NCBI GenBank assembly: GCA_016630955.3
Contig: CM049987.1
Span: forward strand, 1,798,001-1,862,000
Source of the DNA: Didymella arachidicola
Lineage: Eukaryota; Ascomycota; Dothideomycetes; Pleosporales; Didymellaceae
DNA: 64,000 bases
Reading direction: 5' to 3'
Below the pieces are notes generated by a model. The model was not told the DNA's origin. It saw nothing but the letters and a program-made list of their open reading frames with translations, and did no database searches. The position numbers were made by a program, and so were the translations under genes. This document shows, piece after piece, positions 21,313 to 32,878 of this stretch (position 1 is the stretch's first letter; each line of letters opens with the position of its first letter).

Positions 21313-22830
21313 ATGTCCTCGTGGATAGCCCGCGCGACCGAGAATCGCAATGCTCAGCTTGTCACCACCGCAGTCGTGTCGGGCGTCGTCGTTGCGAGCG
21401 CCATTCTCGGACTCCAGAAGGCGAAGCGCATGTACAGGGTCGCCGACCTGAAGGCTTCCATACCAGACATCACCGACGACCACCACGCAACAAGACTCAC
21501 CGAGTACGGCGCTGCCTCGGCCGTCTTCAAGCCCAGCAAAGAAGATGAACGATCCATGGCCCTGGCAGCACGTGCCCGCAAAGGCGACTACGACGACGAT
21601 CTGATCCTGGAGCAGCTGGCCCGCAACCGCGTCTTCCTCGGGGACGAGGGTCTCGAGAAACTGCGCAAGGCCTTCATCATCGTCGTTGGATGCGGCGGCG
21701 TCGGTTCCCACGCAGCAGCCGCCCTGGCTCGCTCGGGATGTTCCCAGCTCCGCCTCATCGACTTCGACCAAGTCACCCTTTCCTCGCTCAACCGCCACGC
21801 GCTGGCCACGCTCTCCGACGTCGGAACGCCAAAAGTGCATTGCATCCGGCGGCACCTTGAAAAGATCACGCCCTGGGCACACTTCGAATGCCTCAACGCC
21901 CTCTTCTCCGCCCAAACCGCCCCCGCGCAGCTCTCCCCCCTCGACTCCACAGGCCAGAAACCAGACTTTGTCATCGACGCAATCGACAACATCGACTCCA
22001 AAGTCGCCCTCCTGCACTACTGCCACACAAACAACATCCCCGTCATCTCCTCCATGGGCGCAGGCTGCAAATCCGACCCAACCCGCCTCTTCATCGGCGA
22101 CATCAGCACCTCAACCGACGACCCGCTCTCCAAATCCACACGCCGCAAACTGCGCCTCCTCGGCATCAGCAGCGGGATCCCCGTCGTATACTCGACCGAG
22201 CGCCCCGGCCCAGGAAAAGCCACCCTGCAACCCCTCAACCCCTCGGAATACGAAAAGGGCAACGTCGGCGAACTAGGCGTCCTCGCAGATTTCCGCGTCA
22301 GGATCTTACCCGTCCTGGGCACAATGCCAGCCATCTTCGGCCTCGCCCTCGCAAACCACATCATCACCTCCCTCGCCGGCTACCCCACCGCCTACCTCCC
22401 CGCCAAATCCAGGGACAAAATGTACGACGGCATCCTCGGCGCCCTGCAAGGCGCCGAAGAGCGACTCGCGCGCCACATCACAAACGCCCCCGCCCAGGGG
22501 CTCAAAATCCCCATCACCGTGGACGATGTCGGCTTTCTCGTTGAGGAGGTGTACGGTGCGAGGTCCGTCGTGTCTGGGCTTTCGACGCGCTTGTTTTTGA
22601 CGAGGTGGCGGAGGCCTGGGGCGGGCATGCTCGATGGCGCTGTCGAGGGCCAGAGGGCGAGTACGCTGAGGATGGGCGAGTTGGTTGTCATGACTAAGGA
22701 GGAGGTTGCGAGGCATGAGAGGGACGTGTTGAAGGGGGGGAAGAGTGTTGACGAGGTGTGGGGGGAGGAGGTAGTACAGAACGTGGAGCGGAGGTTGGCC
22801 GAGGAAGAGAGGTATGAGAGGTTTAGGTGA
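21313..22830 (+). CDS. tRNA threonylcarbamoyladenosine dehydratase
   Basis: Tcd1/Tcd2 use ATP to cyclise t6A37 of ANN-decoding tRNAs into ct6A; the yeast enzymes sit on the mitochondrial outer membrane. Intronless, 505 aa. One N-terminal membrane span (about residues 17-35, VTTAVVSGVVVASAILGL) is followed by a linker with KRMYRVADLKASIPDITDD. The E1-like ThiF fold comes next: the nucleotide loop VVGCGGVGSHAAAALARSG at about 121-139, then LRLIDFDQVTLSSLNRHALA, DFVIDAIDNIDSKVALLHYC and SSMGAGCKSDPTRLFIGDIS. The C-terminal half with VVYSTERPG and PVLGTMPAIFGLALANHI is also family-typical. Which of the Tcd1/Tcd2 paralogs it corresponds to cannot be told. It lies beside NUC1 and TIM13. Confidence 0.93.
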   Translation: MSSWIARATENRNAQLVTTAVVSGVVVASAILGLQKAKRMYRVADLKASIPDITDDHHATRLTEYGAASAVFKPSKEDERSMALAARARKGDYDDDLILEQLARNRVFLGDEGLEKLRKAFIIVVGCGGVGSHAAAALARSGCSQLRLIDFDQVTLSSLNRHALATLSDVGTPKVHCIRRHLEKITPWAHFECLNALFSAQTAPAQLSPLDSTGQKPDFVIDAIDNIDSKVALLHYCHTNNIPVISSMGAGCKSDPTRLFIGDISTSTDDPLSKSTRRKLRLLGISSGIPVVYSTERPGPGKATLQPLNPSEYEKGNVGELGVLADFRVRILPVLGTMPAIFGLALANHIITSLAGYPTAYLPAKSRDKMYDGILGALQGAEERLARHITNAPAQGLKIPITVDDVGFLVEEVYGARSVVSGLSTRLFLTRWRRPGAGMLDGAVEGQRASTLRMGELVVMTKEEVARHERDVLKGGKSVDEVWGEEVVQNVERRLAEEERYERFR

Positions 22831-22898
22831 GGCGCGTAGTATGTATACAGGGCTGCATGTTTGTGTGGTGCGTGAGAGGGAGCAATTGTAGATTCACA

Positions 22899-24428
22899 TC
22901 ATGACATTTTTCGGCTGTATTCTATCCGCTTACTGCTTGAGCGCGCGACGCCGGCTTGCCTCGCTTCTTCCTTGTCACTCGCATCTTCGTAGTACCCTGA
23001 CCCTCTCTCGCTCTGCTCCGGAATCGGCGGGAGCTCCTTCTCACTGACGGTAACCACTCCTCCTGCCTTGTCATCCTCTTTCGCACTTCGTACCCCAAAA
23101 ACTTCTTCGCCGAAACTGCTTTCTTTCTCATTTTCCGTAGTGCTCTCGCGGCTGTCCACGCTCCCCATACTCCCGCTGTCCGCGTACTTGGGCAGCGAGA
23201 CCATGCTCGGCGTCATGGTGCGTTGCGGGTGCGCGGAGCGGAAGAACATACGCAGCAGGGGCGACAAGCACGGCAGGCACGCTGTCAAGATGCCAATATC
23301 GACTTCGATCTGCGACCACACGGGTACCCACGCCCACGTCCTGTTGAAGCGTCAGCTCCGATCGGGGATGGTTTCTGCAATTTGCTCGCTACTTACCAGC
23401 TCGAATCCGTCCGCTGCCACGCCATGCCCGTCTGGATTCCGTTCCCGCTCATGACGATTTCGCAGAGCCGCATGGTGCTCGCGATCACGGGGATCAGGCC
23501 GATGGAGAAGATGACGATAAGCGCCGCTGTCGAGCGTTAGTGTGAAACCACCTATATCGCAAGACAGAGCCGTACTTCTCTGCCGCTTGTTGAACTTCAG
23601 CACTCGCAGCAGCGGGAGCGGGTACACCAACAGCACGAGATCAGTGAACACGTTGATCCCGCTCTGCGCGTGTATAAATGACGCGCCGTCGATGCACATG
23701 AACGGGATCAATTCCACGTCCCAGGCCGCGGTAATGGGTATACAGGAGAAGATTTGGACCTGGGGGGTTAGAAGGTAACTTATCTTGATAGAGGGGCACG
23801 TACGAGGATCACGGCGAGCGTGAAGGCCGAGATGAATCCTGCGGTGGCCCAGATGGCGCGCGACTGCACGATCAATGGCAGACCGCGCTTGCCGGCGCCG
23901 ATGCGGTGGTAGAGCGAGAGAATGGACATCTTCACTGCCCTGGCAGGCGTTAGGAATGCTACAAATTCTGTGATATGGACCCACCAATTTGCTACGAAGT
24001 AGATCAACGTGTTGATCCATTTGTACTGCTCGAAATTAGCCAGAGACGCAACCCAGAAGGACGAATATACCATCAACATGAGATCATAGTCCTCTTCATG
24101 CAGCTCGGATGTGTGTCGGCCCCTGCCGTGTTCAGACTGGAGAAGAATGGTGACAGTCTGGCCTAGTCCCAGAGTCTTTGTCTCAGTCAGCACAAGATGG
24201 AGTAGTCAGCGTAAGGAGCTTACAATAGCGATGAGGATGAAAAGGTCGTCCAGGCCAAACTTTTTAACGATGAAGCCTCGCACAAAGAAGCTGATCCTCG
24301 GTGTTAGTATCGCTTGCAAGATCGACTCTCACTCATACTGACCGAAGCAGCACGAAGACTACTGCAACTGAGTACTGCGCCATGCTCACTCGGTTCAGCA
24401 ACGGCCCTTGATCGGCAGCTGCCGACAT
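22899..24428 (-). CDS. Fungal rhodopsin-domain integral membrane protein
   Basis: A seven-helix membrane protein of the large fungal rhodopsin-domain/PTH11-related group, whose members are mostly uncharacterised. Eight exons: 24428-24343, 24290-24224, 24181-24071, 24028-23985, 23939-23804, 23759-23576, 23526-23397 and 23340-22899, giving 399 aa. Conserved blocks in frame across the junctions include RFFVRGFIVKKFGLDDLFIL, QYKWINTLIYFVANWAVKMS, SILSLYHRI, FSCIPITAAWD, CIDGASFIHAQSGINVFTDL, VLLVYPLPLL and QIEVDIGILTACLPCL. The hydrophilic C-terminal tail (about 110 residues) is Ser/Glu-rich and likely cytosolic. The acceptor of exon 4 has two possible positions three bases apart. The 399 codons closing exactly over seven introns support the model. 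Confidence 0.88.
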
Positions 24429-26327
24429 GAAAATGTGCCCCATGTCAATCTGTATGCCGGTATTTCCTGTGGTTCGGGGTTCCAGCAAAAAACATGGGGT
24501 ACCACCAACTGTTCGCCCAACTCCGTTCCGGGCACCGGACTGCACAAATGAAGGGGGGTGTCAAGGTGTCAAGGTGTCACAACAGCCGACAGGTGATAGC
24601 GACAAAAGTCAGAAGAAATTGGAGGTGGAAGAGCGGGGTTGGGTGGATATAAGTGCTGCGGAACGACTGGGTCTGCGATGCTGCGGAGCGAGTTTGGAAC
24701 TGCGGTCCCAAACGCTTTCGGCATGTTCAGCAACGCAATGCCGCCGCCCTGAAACCCATGCTTCTGGAATATGCCCAGGCTGTGGTAGAGATGCGGCCGT
24801 ACGCGGTTCCAACCTGCGTCGACTGACGTGGGTATGGTGCGGCATGGCCTGTAACAGACCATGTATCAAAACCTTATTCCAACCCACCGACCTGGTTCAG
24901 GCGATCAATCGAACGCATGCCCAAGGCTTGGTGATTTCGAACGTTCGCAGTGGCTGTCTGTTCGTGCGAAGCAAGGCTGTGGCTGGCTTTCCAGTGACCA
25001 GGTGACGCTCGTAGTGAGCGATCATCCCAGGACTGCGGTTCAGATATGTACGGAATCCACTATCGCTCCCTGGCGATATAAGCCGCGGCAGTTTTGGATA
25101 TGGTTCGGCTTGGAGATCTGAGATGGGTCTTTAGCAACGAGCGTTGACCGGGCGTTGGGCCCTGGCCAGAGCAAGACCGGTGGACACGGCACTGTATGCC
25201 GCTCAGGAACAGCCGAGCACTGAGCTAGGCATGTACCTGTCTTCATGGACGTCTATGCTGTCTTTTCGATACGACAGCCTCAGATCAGAGCTCTTGCGTC
25301 GCGGAGATGCTGCCGCGAGATGTCGTTGAAACAGCCGTTGGCACATCGGAACATTTCAACAAACGTCTTCTTCCCTGTTGGCAGGGATCTGTTCGTCTCT
25401 TCGCATTCGGAATTCTCCTCGAGCTATGCCGATGTGTCACAATACGGTCTGACGTCTCGCTTTCGTGTGAGTGACGTTGTCGAGCCTATAGCTCTGTCAT
25501 CTCGCCTCCACGTGCACGACACCACGACTGCGGACATTAGTGCGAGGCGACCTGCCTCTAGTGGTCGGGAGCGCTCGCGCAGTGTTGTATGACCGCAGAG
25601 AAACAGGTGTCCCAACGGCGATAAGAGTCGAGAACACGATTGCGACCGAGACGAGAAGTAGGACGTCGCTGCAGCATGCGGTTGTCACAGCTTCAGAACC
25701 GTGGACCACGAGAACCATAAACGTTCCAGTGGAGAGATGTTAGTGTTGAGCATCTGGCGCTGTTCGATGAAGTCAAGGCGCCACTTGAGGCTGTTGATGG
25801 TCGCTGAACCTGTAGAGAGGGCCGCTGAAGCATGTGAAATCCCCGCGGAGTGGCGCGACGCTACTGGTATTTAGTCCAATCCCGGTTCAGCAGGCGCGCC
25901 AACAAGGTTCCAGTTCCATCTGCGTTGCCCTCACGTCATTTGCGAACAGCTTCGCCAGCATGGATGCAGTACTGCGGGGAGCGCATGCTTGTGCATCCCT
26001 AGGAGAGGCACAGCCGCCCTGAACCGGGACAGGATAGTCAATCCAGCCACAGCCTGGTGTTGAGCTCTTTCCTTCACCTTGAGTGTGTCGAGTGTGCGTC
26101 CAACAGAACGGGAAGCTGCAGCTGAGCACCTGCCGTCCGCCTTCCACACTCTTAACAGCTCCCGCGCACTTTCGTCGAGTATCCCAAACGGCAGTCGCGT
26201 GAGAGGCAGCCTCAGTAGAGACTGCTGCTGCTGCGTCGGATGATCGTGCCGTGAAGAGCACGCCGGTACGTCTGCTCTGCACATGCATTCACCCTGTGCG
26301 ACCACCTAGATTCCTCTCCACCGTTCT
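24429..26327. other. Intergenic region of 1.9 kb
   Basis: Upstream regions of two divergently placed genes (rhodopsin-domain protein, minus; CBM48 protein, plus). Several open frames of 60-190 codons exist but they are compositionally random (Cys, Arg and Ser heavy, no motifs) and overlap on both strands. Nothing else recognised. Confidence 0.45.
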
Positions 26328-29001
26328 ATGAGCATCCTTTCACGCCCCAGACGCCATCACCTGCGCTCACTATGGACGAGCAGCAGGCGTCTATCTTCAA
26401 CCACTGACGACATCCCTTCCAGAACAGATCCTACAACCAAGAGCCTCGAGTCCGTCCCTCAACTGACCCGGCACGCAAGCGATCCAGCCAAGCAGGACGT
26501 CTCTGGCCTTTCGACACCTTCGGCCGTATCAGCCCGTGACAGGATGCAGAGCGAGGCGACCATCACCTTCACGCAGCCGGGCGTGCAGCCTCCCGTGTAC
26601 GTGGTGACGTCGCTCAGCACGCCGCCGTGGGCAACCCTCAAACTCAAGCCGCGCAAGGAGAAGACGCCTTCTGGTGACCTCGTATTTGAGCGCAAGTTTG
26701 GCAACGTCGCCGAGGGCCGCTACCAGTACAAGATCCGCATTGGCGAAGGGCACTGGGTTGTGGACGAGTCCAAAGAATCCGGTATGGAGAACGGCGTGCG
26801 CCAGGGATGCAGGCTAACATGCAGCAGCCACGGATGAAAATGGGAACCGGAACAACGTCCTGCGCGTCGATCGTTCCACCGCCAGCGCTACCCTCGACCG
26901 CCCATTCGCCAAGGACATACTCGATCGCAAAGACAGCACAATGGACACGGGCGATGTGAGTCCCGGGCCCGTTCCGTTTGTAGTTGTCAAGAAAGTTGAG
27001 GATAGTGAACAGCCAGAGTATGGTGACGTGAAGCCTAAGAGCCTCTCTATGGACGAGTCCAAGCGCGCTGCCGACCCTGAACCAGACTTTGAAGAGACCA
27101 AGGCCGACACTCCTCTGGACACCAAGCCGCTCAGGTCAGACGTCCCGCTCGTTATGGTCGAGAAGGTTGACAGCGAACCAGCGCATCGAGACGACTTTGG
27201 CGAGCATGCTACTGACGGTCAAAAGCTCGCTCATGAGCTGCGATCGGCAGATGCATCGCCAGACAAGCTCATCGTTGCGCCCGATGGGCCTGATGAGCTC
27301 GAACCTTCAACTGCACGAGCGCCTTTGTTCCGACACGAGTCCTTCCAAGAGTCCGAATCATCCTTGCCTGAGGCATCGATGGACACGATCGAGGAAGAGT
27401 CTGCGCGATCCTCAACATACCATACTAGCTCAGGGGACGTCATGAACACGCCGTCTGCCGAGTCTCAGGATGAGCTGCAAGATGCTGATGAGCTAGGCCA
27501 CGGGCCTCTTCTCTCGCACGAGACTGGTTTCGCAGATGAAAGCAGCGAATTTGAGAAAGCCCCGCTTCTCTCCCACGAGACAGGGTTTGCAGAGAAAGAG
27601 GACGATGACGACGACATTTTTCAAGGCCCTCTCCTGCCACATGAGACTGGCTTCACTGGCCAGCCTAAGCGCAACCAGGAAGAGTACGAGGAAGACGAAT
27701 ATGACGCTGCGCCGCTGCTACCGCATGAAACTGGGTTCTCGGCGTACAGGAGCAGCGAGGCCGCCAGTAAGGATAGCCGCCTCAGTAAGGATGAGTACGA
27801 TTACGAGCCAGAACACTACACTCGATACAGCGACCATCCAGATGACGAAGAAGGCTTCGGAGAGCTCGATCTCGCTCCTACATTCTCCCACGAACAGGTC
27901 TTCCACGAAGAGGATTATGGTCAACCTCTACTTCCACATGAGCGAAGTTCCGCCGTTGAAAGTCACTCTGGCTCTGAGCGATCCTTTAGCATGAGTCCAA
28001 CAGCGTACGAGAGTGCTTACCCTACATTCGGGCAAGAGACAGAAAACGCAAAAGATCTTTTTGGCGCATCCATGCGTCCTTCGTTCTTCAGGACACGTAC
28101 CAGCAGTAGTACGCTGCCAAACAAGCTACCACGCTCGGACGCCGAGGACCTGGACCTGAATGACCCTGGGCTTGAAGTCTTCCCTGTGGGTCGTGACCAG
28201 ATCCTCGAGCGTGTGGCAACAATCGGCCATAAGCTGCCTGAAGACGAGACGCATGGCGCGCCAGCATCACCTCAACCGTCCGTCCTCTCGCAAGCCTGTT
28301 CGTCCGTTGACCTCATACCTGTCAAGTCTTACCTATCTCTGGCATCCGTACGCGAGGATGAAGAAGAGGAAGAGGAGGACAACACCGACGTCGAGTCGCT
28401 CGGCTCTCCTGTGACTATGAGTCACTCCGCCGCCAGATTCGCCCGTGATCCGCTTGCAACGCCCCATCCAGATGACAGGAAGCAGCTTGGCTTCATCCCA
28501 GAAGAAAAATCTGAGACGCAAAGCACTCACACTGCCGAGTCTAGCGAGGCCAGCAGTGATAGCAAGACTGACGGTACGAAGGACAGCTTGAGAAGCTTGA
28601 AGGGACTGTCTGACATCGTGGCTTCGAGCGCAACAGCCGATAACACCTTGACGCCTTCGCTCATACCGAAGGCACTCGGAAAGGAGAACGCGACACATGT
28701 GCCAGAAGCCGAAATTCGTCAGCGTCGAGAAGCAAATGAGGGCGCTGGGAGCACTGCACGCATATCCGATCCCGAAGAAAACGAAAAGAAGGATATTTCT
28801 GCTGCCAGGCCTCCCATGGTGACTGCGGCTGTTGAGACATTGACGCCTACCAAGAGCTCTCCACGGTTGATGAAAGGAGCTAGGTGAGTTTCGAACCAAT
28901 GCTAGGAACACAGTGTGTGTATACTGACTGCATACAGCATCGGCATCTCGACTCTCGTCGCTGTCGCAGCGGTGTACTACTACATCGCAGTCCTGCACTA
29001 G
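26328..29001 (+). CDS. CBM48-like protein with HETGF repeats and tail anchor
   Basis: Exons 26328-26781, 26828-28883 and 28938-29001 encode up to 857 aa. The first ATG gives a basic N-terminus (MSILSRPRRHHLRSL); the ATG at 26544 would start directly at the domain and give 785 aa. Residues ~73-150 resemble the AMPK glycogen-binding CBM48 fold: ITFTQPGVQPPVYVVTSLS, then FERKFGNVAEGRYQYKIRIG and HWVVDESKESATDENGNRNN. A long acidic, probably disordered region follows. It carries a nonapeptide repeat PLLxHETGF in four strong copies (about 27502, 27559, 27625, 27709) plus weaker ones at 27318, 27874 and 27925. The last exon adds one hydrophobic helix (GISTLVAVAAVYYYIAVLH), a C-terminal tail anchor. 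Function unknown; glycogen or membrane tethering is only inference. Confidence 0.8.
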
Positions 29002-30765
29002 CGGGACTCGAGAGCTGTTGGATTGTTGGCAGACTGTATGATATGATGGCGCATCGAAGGCGTATGATATGACTAACGAGACACAATCACTTGAGAGGCA
29101 TTGTGTCGCTTTGGCGCACTGGGATACGTCGAGTTCTACCATCCCCACTTCTACTGCTACTAAACTAATCAATCCCTTTGCTACTATCGAATGCTGTGCT
29201 GGTGGCTGAGCCATGATGATAAGATGAGTGAGTTTGTATGAATTGCAAGTGGGATCGTTGCACAAGTGACTGCTAAGCCGTGTAGGAGGCCGAGAGTATA
29301 TGTAATGGGTCAGATCGCCTCTCGGTCTGATATGACCTTCACTGAACAGTGCCTTGATTAACCTCTGTTCATACCCATGATCCTAGTACTGGCTCATCCA
29401 CCAGCCTCGGTACCGAATTACACGGTTCCAAGAGGGTCCGTGGTACACTCGCAATTGATGGCTGTCCGGCATTGAATCTTGTTTGCTGGGATTCACGGAC
29501 TAACAGTGTGGTTGTGGAATGCGAATCATGACTAGAGACGAGAGATGAGAGTAGCGTCTCTGAGCTGATGAATTGAGTCGATTGCAGCTATTGGGTGCTA
29601 CATTGGTATCTCTGAGGCCCGTAGGAAACTCCCAAGATGGCAGGTGCACTTTGAGAGATAGTAGCTTTCTGCATTTCTAGTGTTGGTCGTCCCCCACATC
29701 GCATAGTGTCTGCTACATGACGACTGCTCAACCCCGGAAGCAAACTTGGTTACAGAACTCTGTATCCAGCCTTGCGCTTGACTAATTGATTGCCTAGGGT
29801 CTACCCGGTGCGCCCAGCATGCTGTTATCTTCTGAGATGATGTAGGTTGATTCTTGGGCAGACTTCTTGCCTCCTTCAATATGCAACGCGTTGGCGATCT
29901 TGGCGATAGCCTATCCGTTTGGATAGCCTGGCGCTGGCAAGACGCAAGTAATCAGTGTCGAGTTGCGAGTGCAGCGGCTGTCTGACTCTCGAAGCTACTA
30001 TATCGCGAGACGTGCCTAGCAATGCTGAGACGTATGCAAACGAGAACATGAAAGTAGTAGCTGCACTGGCTACCCGTATCCATACAAGTGGCGACGTGAG
30101 CTGCTGCAGTTTCAGAAGCAATTCGGCTCACCTGCATTGTGCGTATTTCACACGATCCTGTCCGTCCTTTTCCAGGAACCCTGAATTAAACCCATCTTCA
30201 TAATGATGCAGTTGGAAGGTGACCCACCGCTTGCTCCACTGTGAATTCGGCAGCGACGACGCTCTCGATCTCCACTATGTTGCCAGTTGCCGAGATGCAT
30301 GCATGCATGTAAAACGAACGCGCATCGGAGACGTGACTCGGCGAAAGCCCGTGTATGCACATTGATATATCTTCTGGAGACAGACAGCCCGCAAAGCCCC
30401 AGCTGATCTCCATCTCTTGTTTGATGTGGACCCCGGTTTATATGTAGCGGAAATGCTGATAGGCGGCCCTATAGTGCCATGTCTGCAAGTTGCCTATAAG
30501 GGATACCGAGGTGGTTCGGCTCAGGTGAGCTTCCCGAATAAGGCCGCACGTGTGAGACTCTGGAGCCGATCAGCAGCAAGCCGCCCCGGTCAAACGTTAA
30601 AAGGGACGCGGGAGGTCGATGGTGAGGGCGGATGTTGCCGAAAAAGCGACCGCGGTGGCAAGAACAAGCGGCTGTCCGTCTGAGCATCTCAGATAGGCTG
30701 GTGGGATCTTGACCGAGCCCTACGCAATTGACCACCGCGCAAGCAGACAGCCGTGCGCCGATATA

Positions 30766-30982
30766 CTGTGGTAGGGTGCATAAATATTGTGGGTGGGTCT
30801 TAGACGGCCTGTTGGACGTACTTGTGTATTAAAATCTTTATAGCCTGTAACTGGACAGATAGCTTATAAGTCAGCTGTTGAAGCTATTCTATTAGACAGA
30901 AGAATAAATAACAAGCTCTGTGTTTCGGCCCGCACCCCTGGACGCTGTTCCCCACCCACAATACTTATGCCCTCTACCACAG
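30766..30982. mobile_element. MITE with ~32-bp terminal inverted repeats, TA flanks
   Basis: The left end CTGTGGTAGGGTGCATAAAT continues into ATTGTGGGTGGG; the right end is its near-perfect inverted copy, reading CCCACCCACAATACTTATGC then CCTCTACCACAG. The ends match over about 32 bases with a few mismatches. TA dinucleotides flank both ends (30764-30765 and 30983-30984), the target duplication of Tc1/mariner-type transposons. The 217 bp element contains no coding frame, so it is a non-autonomous miniature element. Its interior is AT-rich compared with the flanks. Confidence 0.85.
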
Positions 30983-32187
30983 TACATGCAGCCAAAATGG
31001 TTTCTGAAGAATATGGATCAATATCGACTTTCCTTTGTAAGGGTTGACCCTTCCTCAACCGATGTTATCGCCGGCGATATAGATCGCTAGTCCTCGCGGC
31101 GAGGTGCAAAGAACACCTTACCTAAACCTCCGAACCGCACCACCACACGTAATGCGCGAAGGATTCGTAGGAAGCGTTGCTACGGCCCACAGAGCCATGT
31201 CAGGGATGCAAGTCAATTGCAGTGCCAAGCCAGAGACGTTCTTGTGTGAAGAAAAAACAAGTTCTAGGATAAAGCGCCGTGCCGCGACCAGGGGAACGGG
31301 TTCGACGGTCCTGGCGGCCCACAAGGGTGAGGGCTCGTGAGTCCACGGGTGGGCAGTCGGGATGAGGTGATCATTTACTGCTGGAAAGGAGGCCCGATGC
31401 CAAAGCAACAGCGGACGTGATTCGGCAGTTCAGGTGCCTTCTGTGTGGTGTGGATGCACTGCGGATGTTTGTACCAGCGGCTCTTGAGATGTTGCGAACA
31501 CGCAATTTCGAGCATCCGCAGAATCCAACATTGCATCACAGCGACGTAAGTGTGCTTAGTGGTCATCTTGACCCTGCATAAAGCCCAAAGTCGCTGGTTC
31601 CATCTTTTTCTCGAACACAACCAAAGACTCAGGGTGGGCGGAAATCAAGGTGGTTGGTGTGTACGCGGTACAGCGGTATAGTAGGTTCGTACGCCGTGTT
31701 TGCGCATCGTTACAAAGCCCCTGTCTTTGGATCCTGTTGTGTGCTTAGCTGTGGCTTGTGAACCGATGGGCCGCCTCGCCTCGGAATCCTTCGATATCCC
31801 TGTTCCACGAGCCAAACGCCTTTCGTGTGACTATGTTGAGGACGAACAGCTAGATCTCTGCATCGGCCCATGGTGGAACAGTGGATGGCAAACGGCGATT
31901 TCGTGTTTCACGGCGAATCCTTAAGCAGTAGCCGATATCACAGTCTGCTATTGAGGTCTCGACTCGTACTGTGCAATCGAACACGACTGCGTCAGGGGTT
32001 TACGGTTGCTTTTCCCTCGCCCCGCTCCGGAAAGGTCCCGTTGTGCTGCAAAAGCAATGGCGAGACACCAATTGCGACTCGCGCACACCGTTCCGAGTCC
32101 AGGCAAATGCAGTTACAGCATCAGCTGCTGTGTGACACGGCGGACGCTCCGCGCCCAATAGTTGAGAGCTGACAGCTGGTGACCGCT

Positions 32188-32217
32188 GTAGCTGCCGTTC
32201 TCGCAGGCGGCAGCTAC
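32188..32217. repeat. Perfect 10-bp inverted repeat with 10-nt loop
   Basis: GTAGCTGCCG at 32188-32197 and CGGCAGCTAC at 32208-32217 are exact reverse complements separated by TTCTCGCAGG. It lies in a gene-poor region with no coding frame nearby, so any role, for example as a transcription end hairpin, is unknown. Confidence 0.6.
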
Positions 32218-32799
32218 AAGAGTAACTCAAAGAAGCGAGGTAGGTGTTTGAAGGTCACAGAAACTTCAAACTCGATACATTGGGCGCATCCGTCAGTCTG
32301 GGTTGACACCCATGAGATGTCGGGACCAGATGTGGCATGGACACGATGAAGGGTTGCTGGTTCACGGCCTCGTTGCTGCCGTGGACTCTGCCGGATTAAG
32401 GATTGAGGGCTCACGATACAAGCGAGCGGATTTGTGGGGGTGAGTCGTGGGTGCGAAGACTTACTTTTGTCGCGGTTCCGACACTGAGAAAGGCTGAGGT
32501 GTGGTTGGTGTCACATGTGTCACTACGTCACTACGTCACTAAGTGACGGTACCTGTCAGGTACAGGCAGTAGCGTTTCAGCCCTCCACCTTTCCACCCTT
32601 GCTTGTGAGGCACGCTCCGGTGACGGCTACGCCCGCTTTCGTACGACTTCACTCTGTTTACACTTCCTCATAGCAATACAAATTTAGGGAGCGCACTTGC
32701 TGGTCAAATGTGGGCGACGTGCCTGAGCCAGTGAGGACTGACTGGAGTTGGTACGGAGATGAGCGCGTTCTGCATGTCAATGAGCGGTCTGAGCCTCTG

Positions 32800-32878
32800 C
32801 ACCACCTGGACAAAAAATATCGGACACCTTTGGCCGCTGACCTCATCAAAAGTGTCCGACTTTTTTGTCTAGGTAGTG
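32800..32878. mobile_element. Palindromic ~80-bp MITE, copy 1
   Basis: The element starts CACCACCTGGACAAAAAATA and ends TTTTTTGTCTAGGTAGTG. Its two arms of about 33 bases are near-perfect reverse complements around a short centre (GCCGCTGACC). The four bases TCTG occur directly on both sides, consistent with a 4-bp target duplication. A second copy, about 95% identical, is at 60216-60295 with different flanks. No coding capacity. Confidence 0.85.

Noticed and set aside
24427..25005. Plus-strand frame of 192 codons upstream of the rhodopsin-domain gene
   Set aside because: Cys- and Arg-rich random composition, overlaps the start of a well-supported minus-strand gene, no motif.
28333..29265. 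Minus-strand frame of 310 codons over the end of the CBM48 gene
   Set aside because: It is antisense to the acidic repeat protein whose spliced frame ends with a clear membrane helix; the antisense frame is an effect of its codon use.
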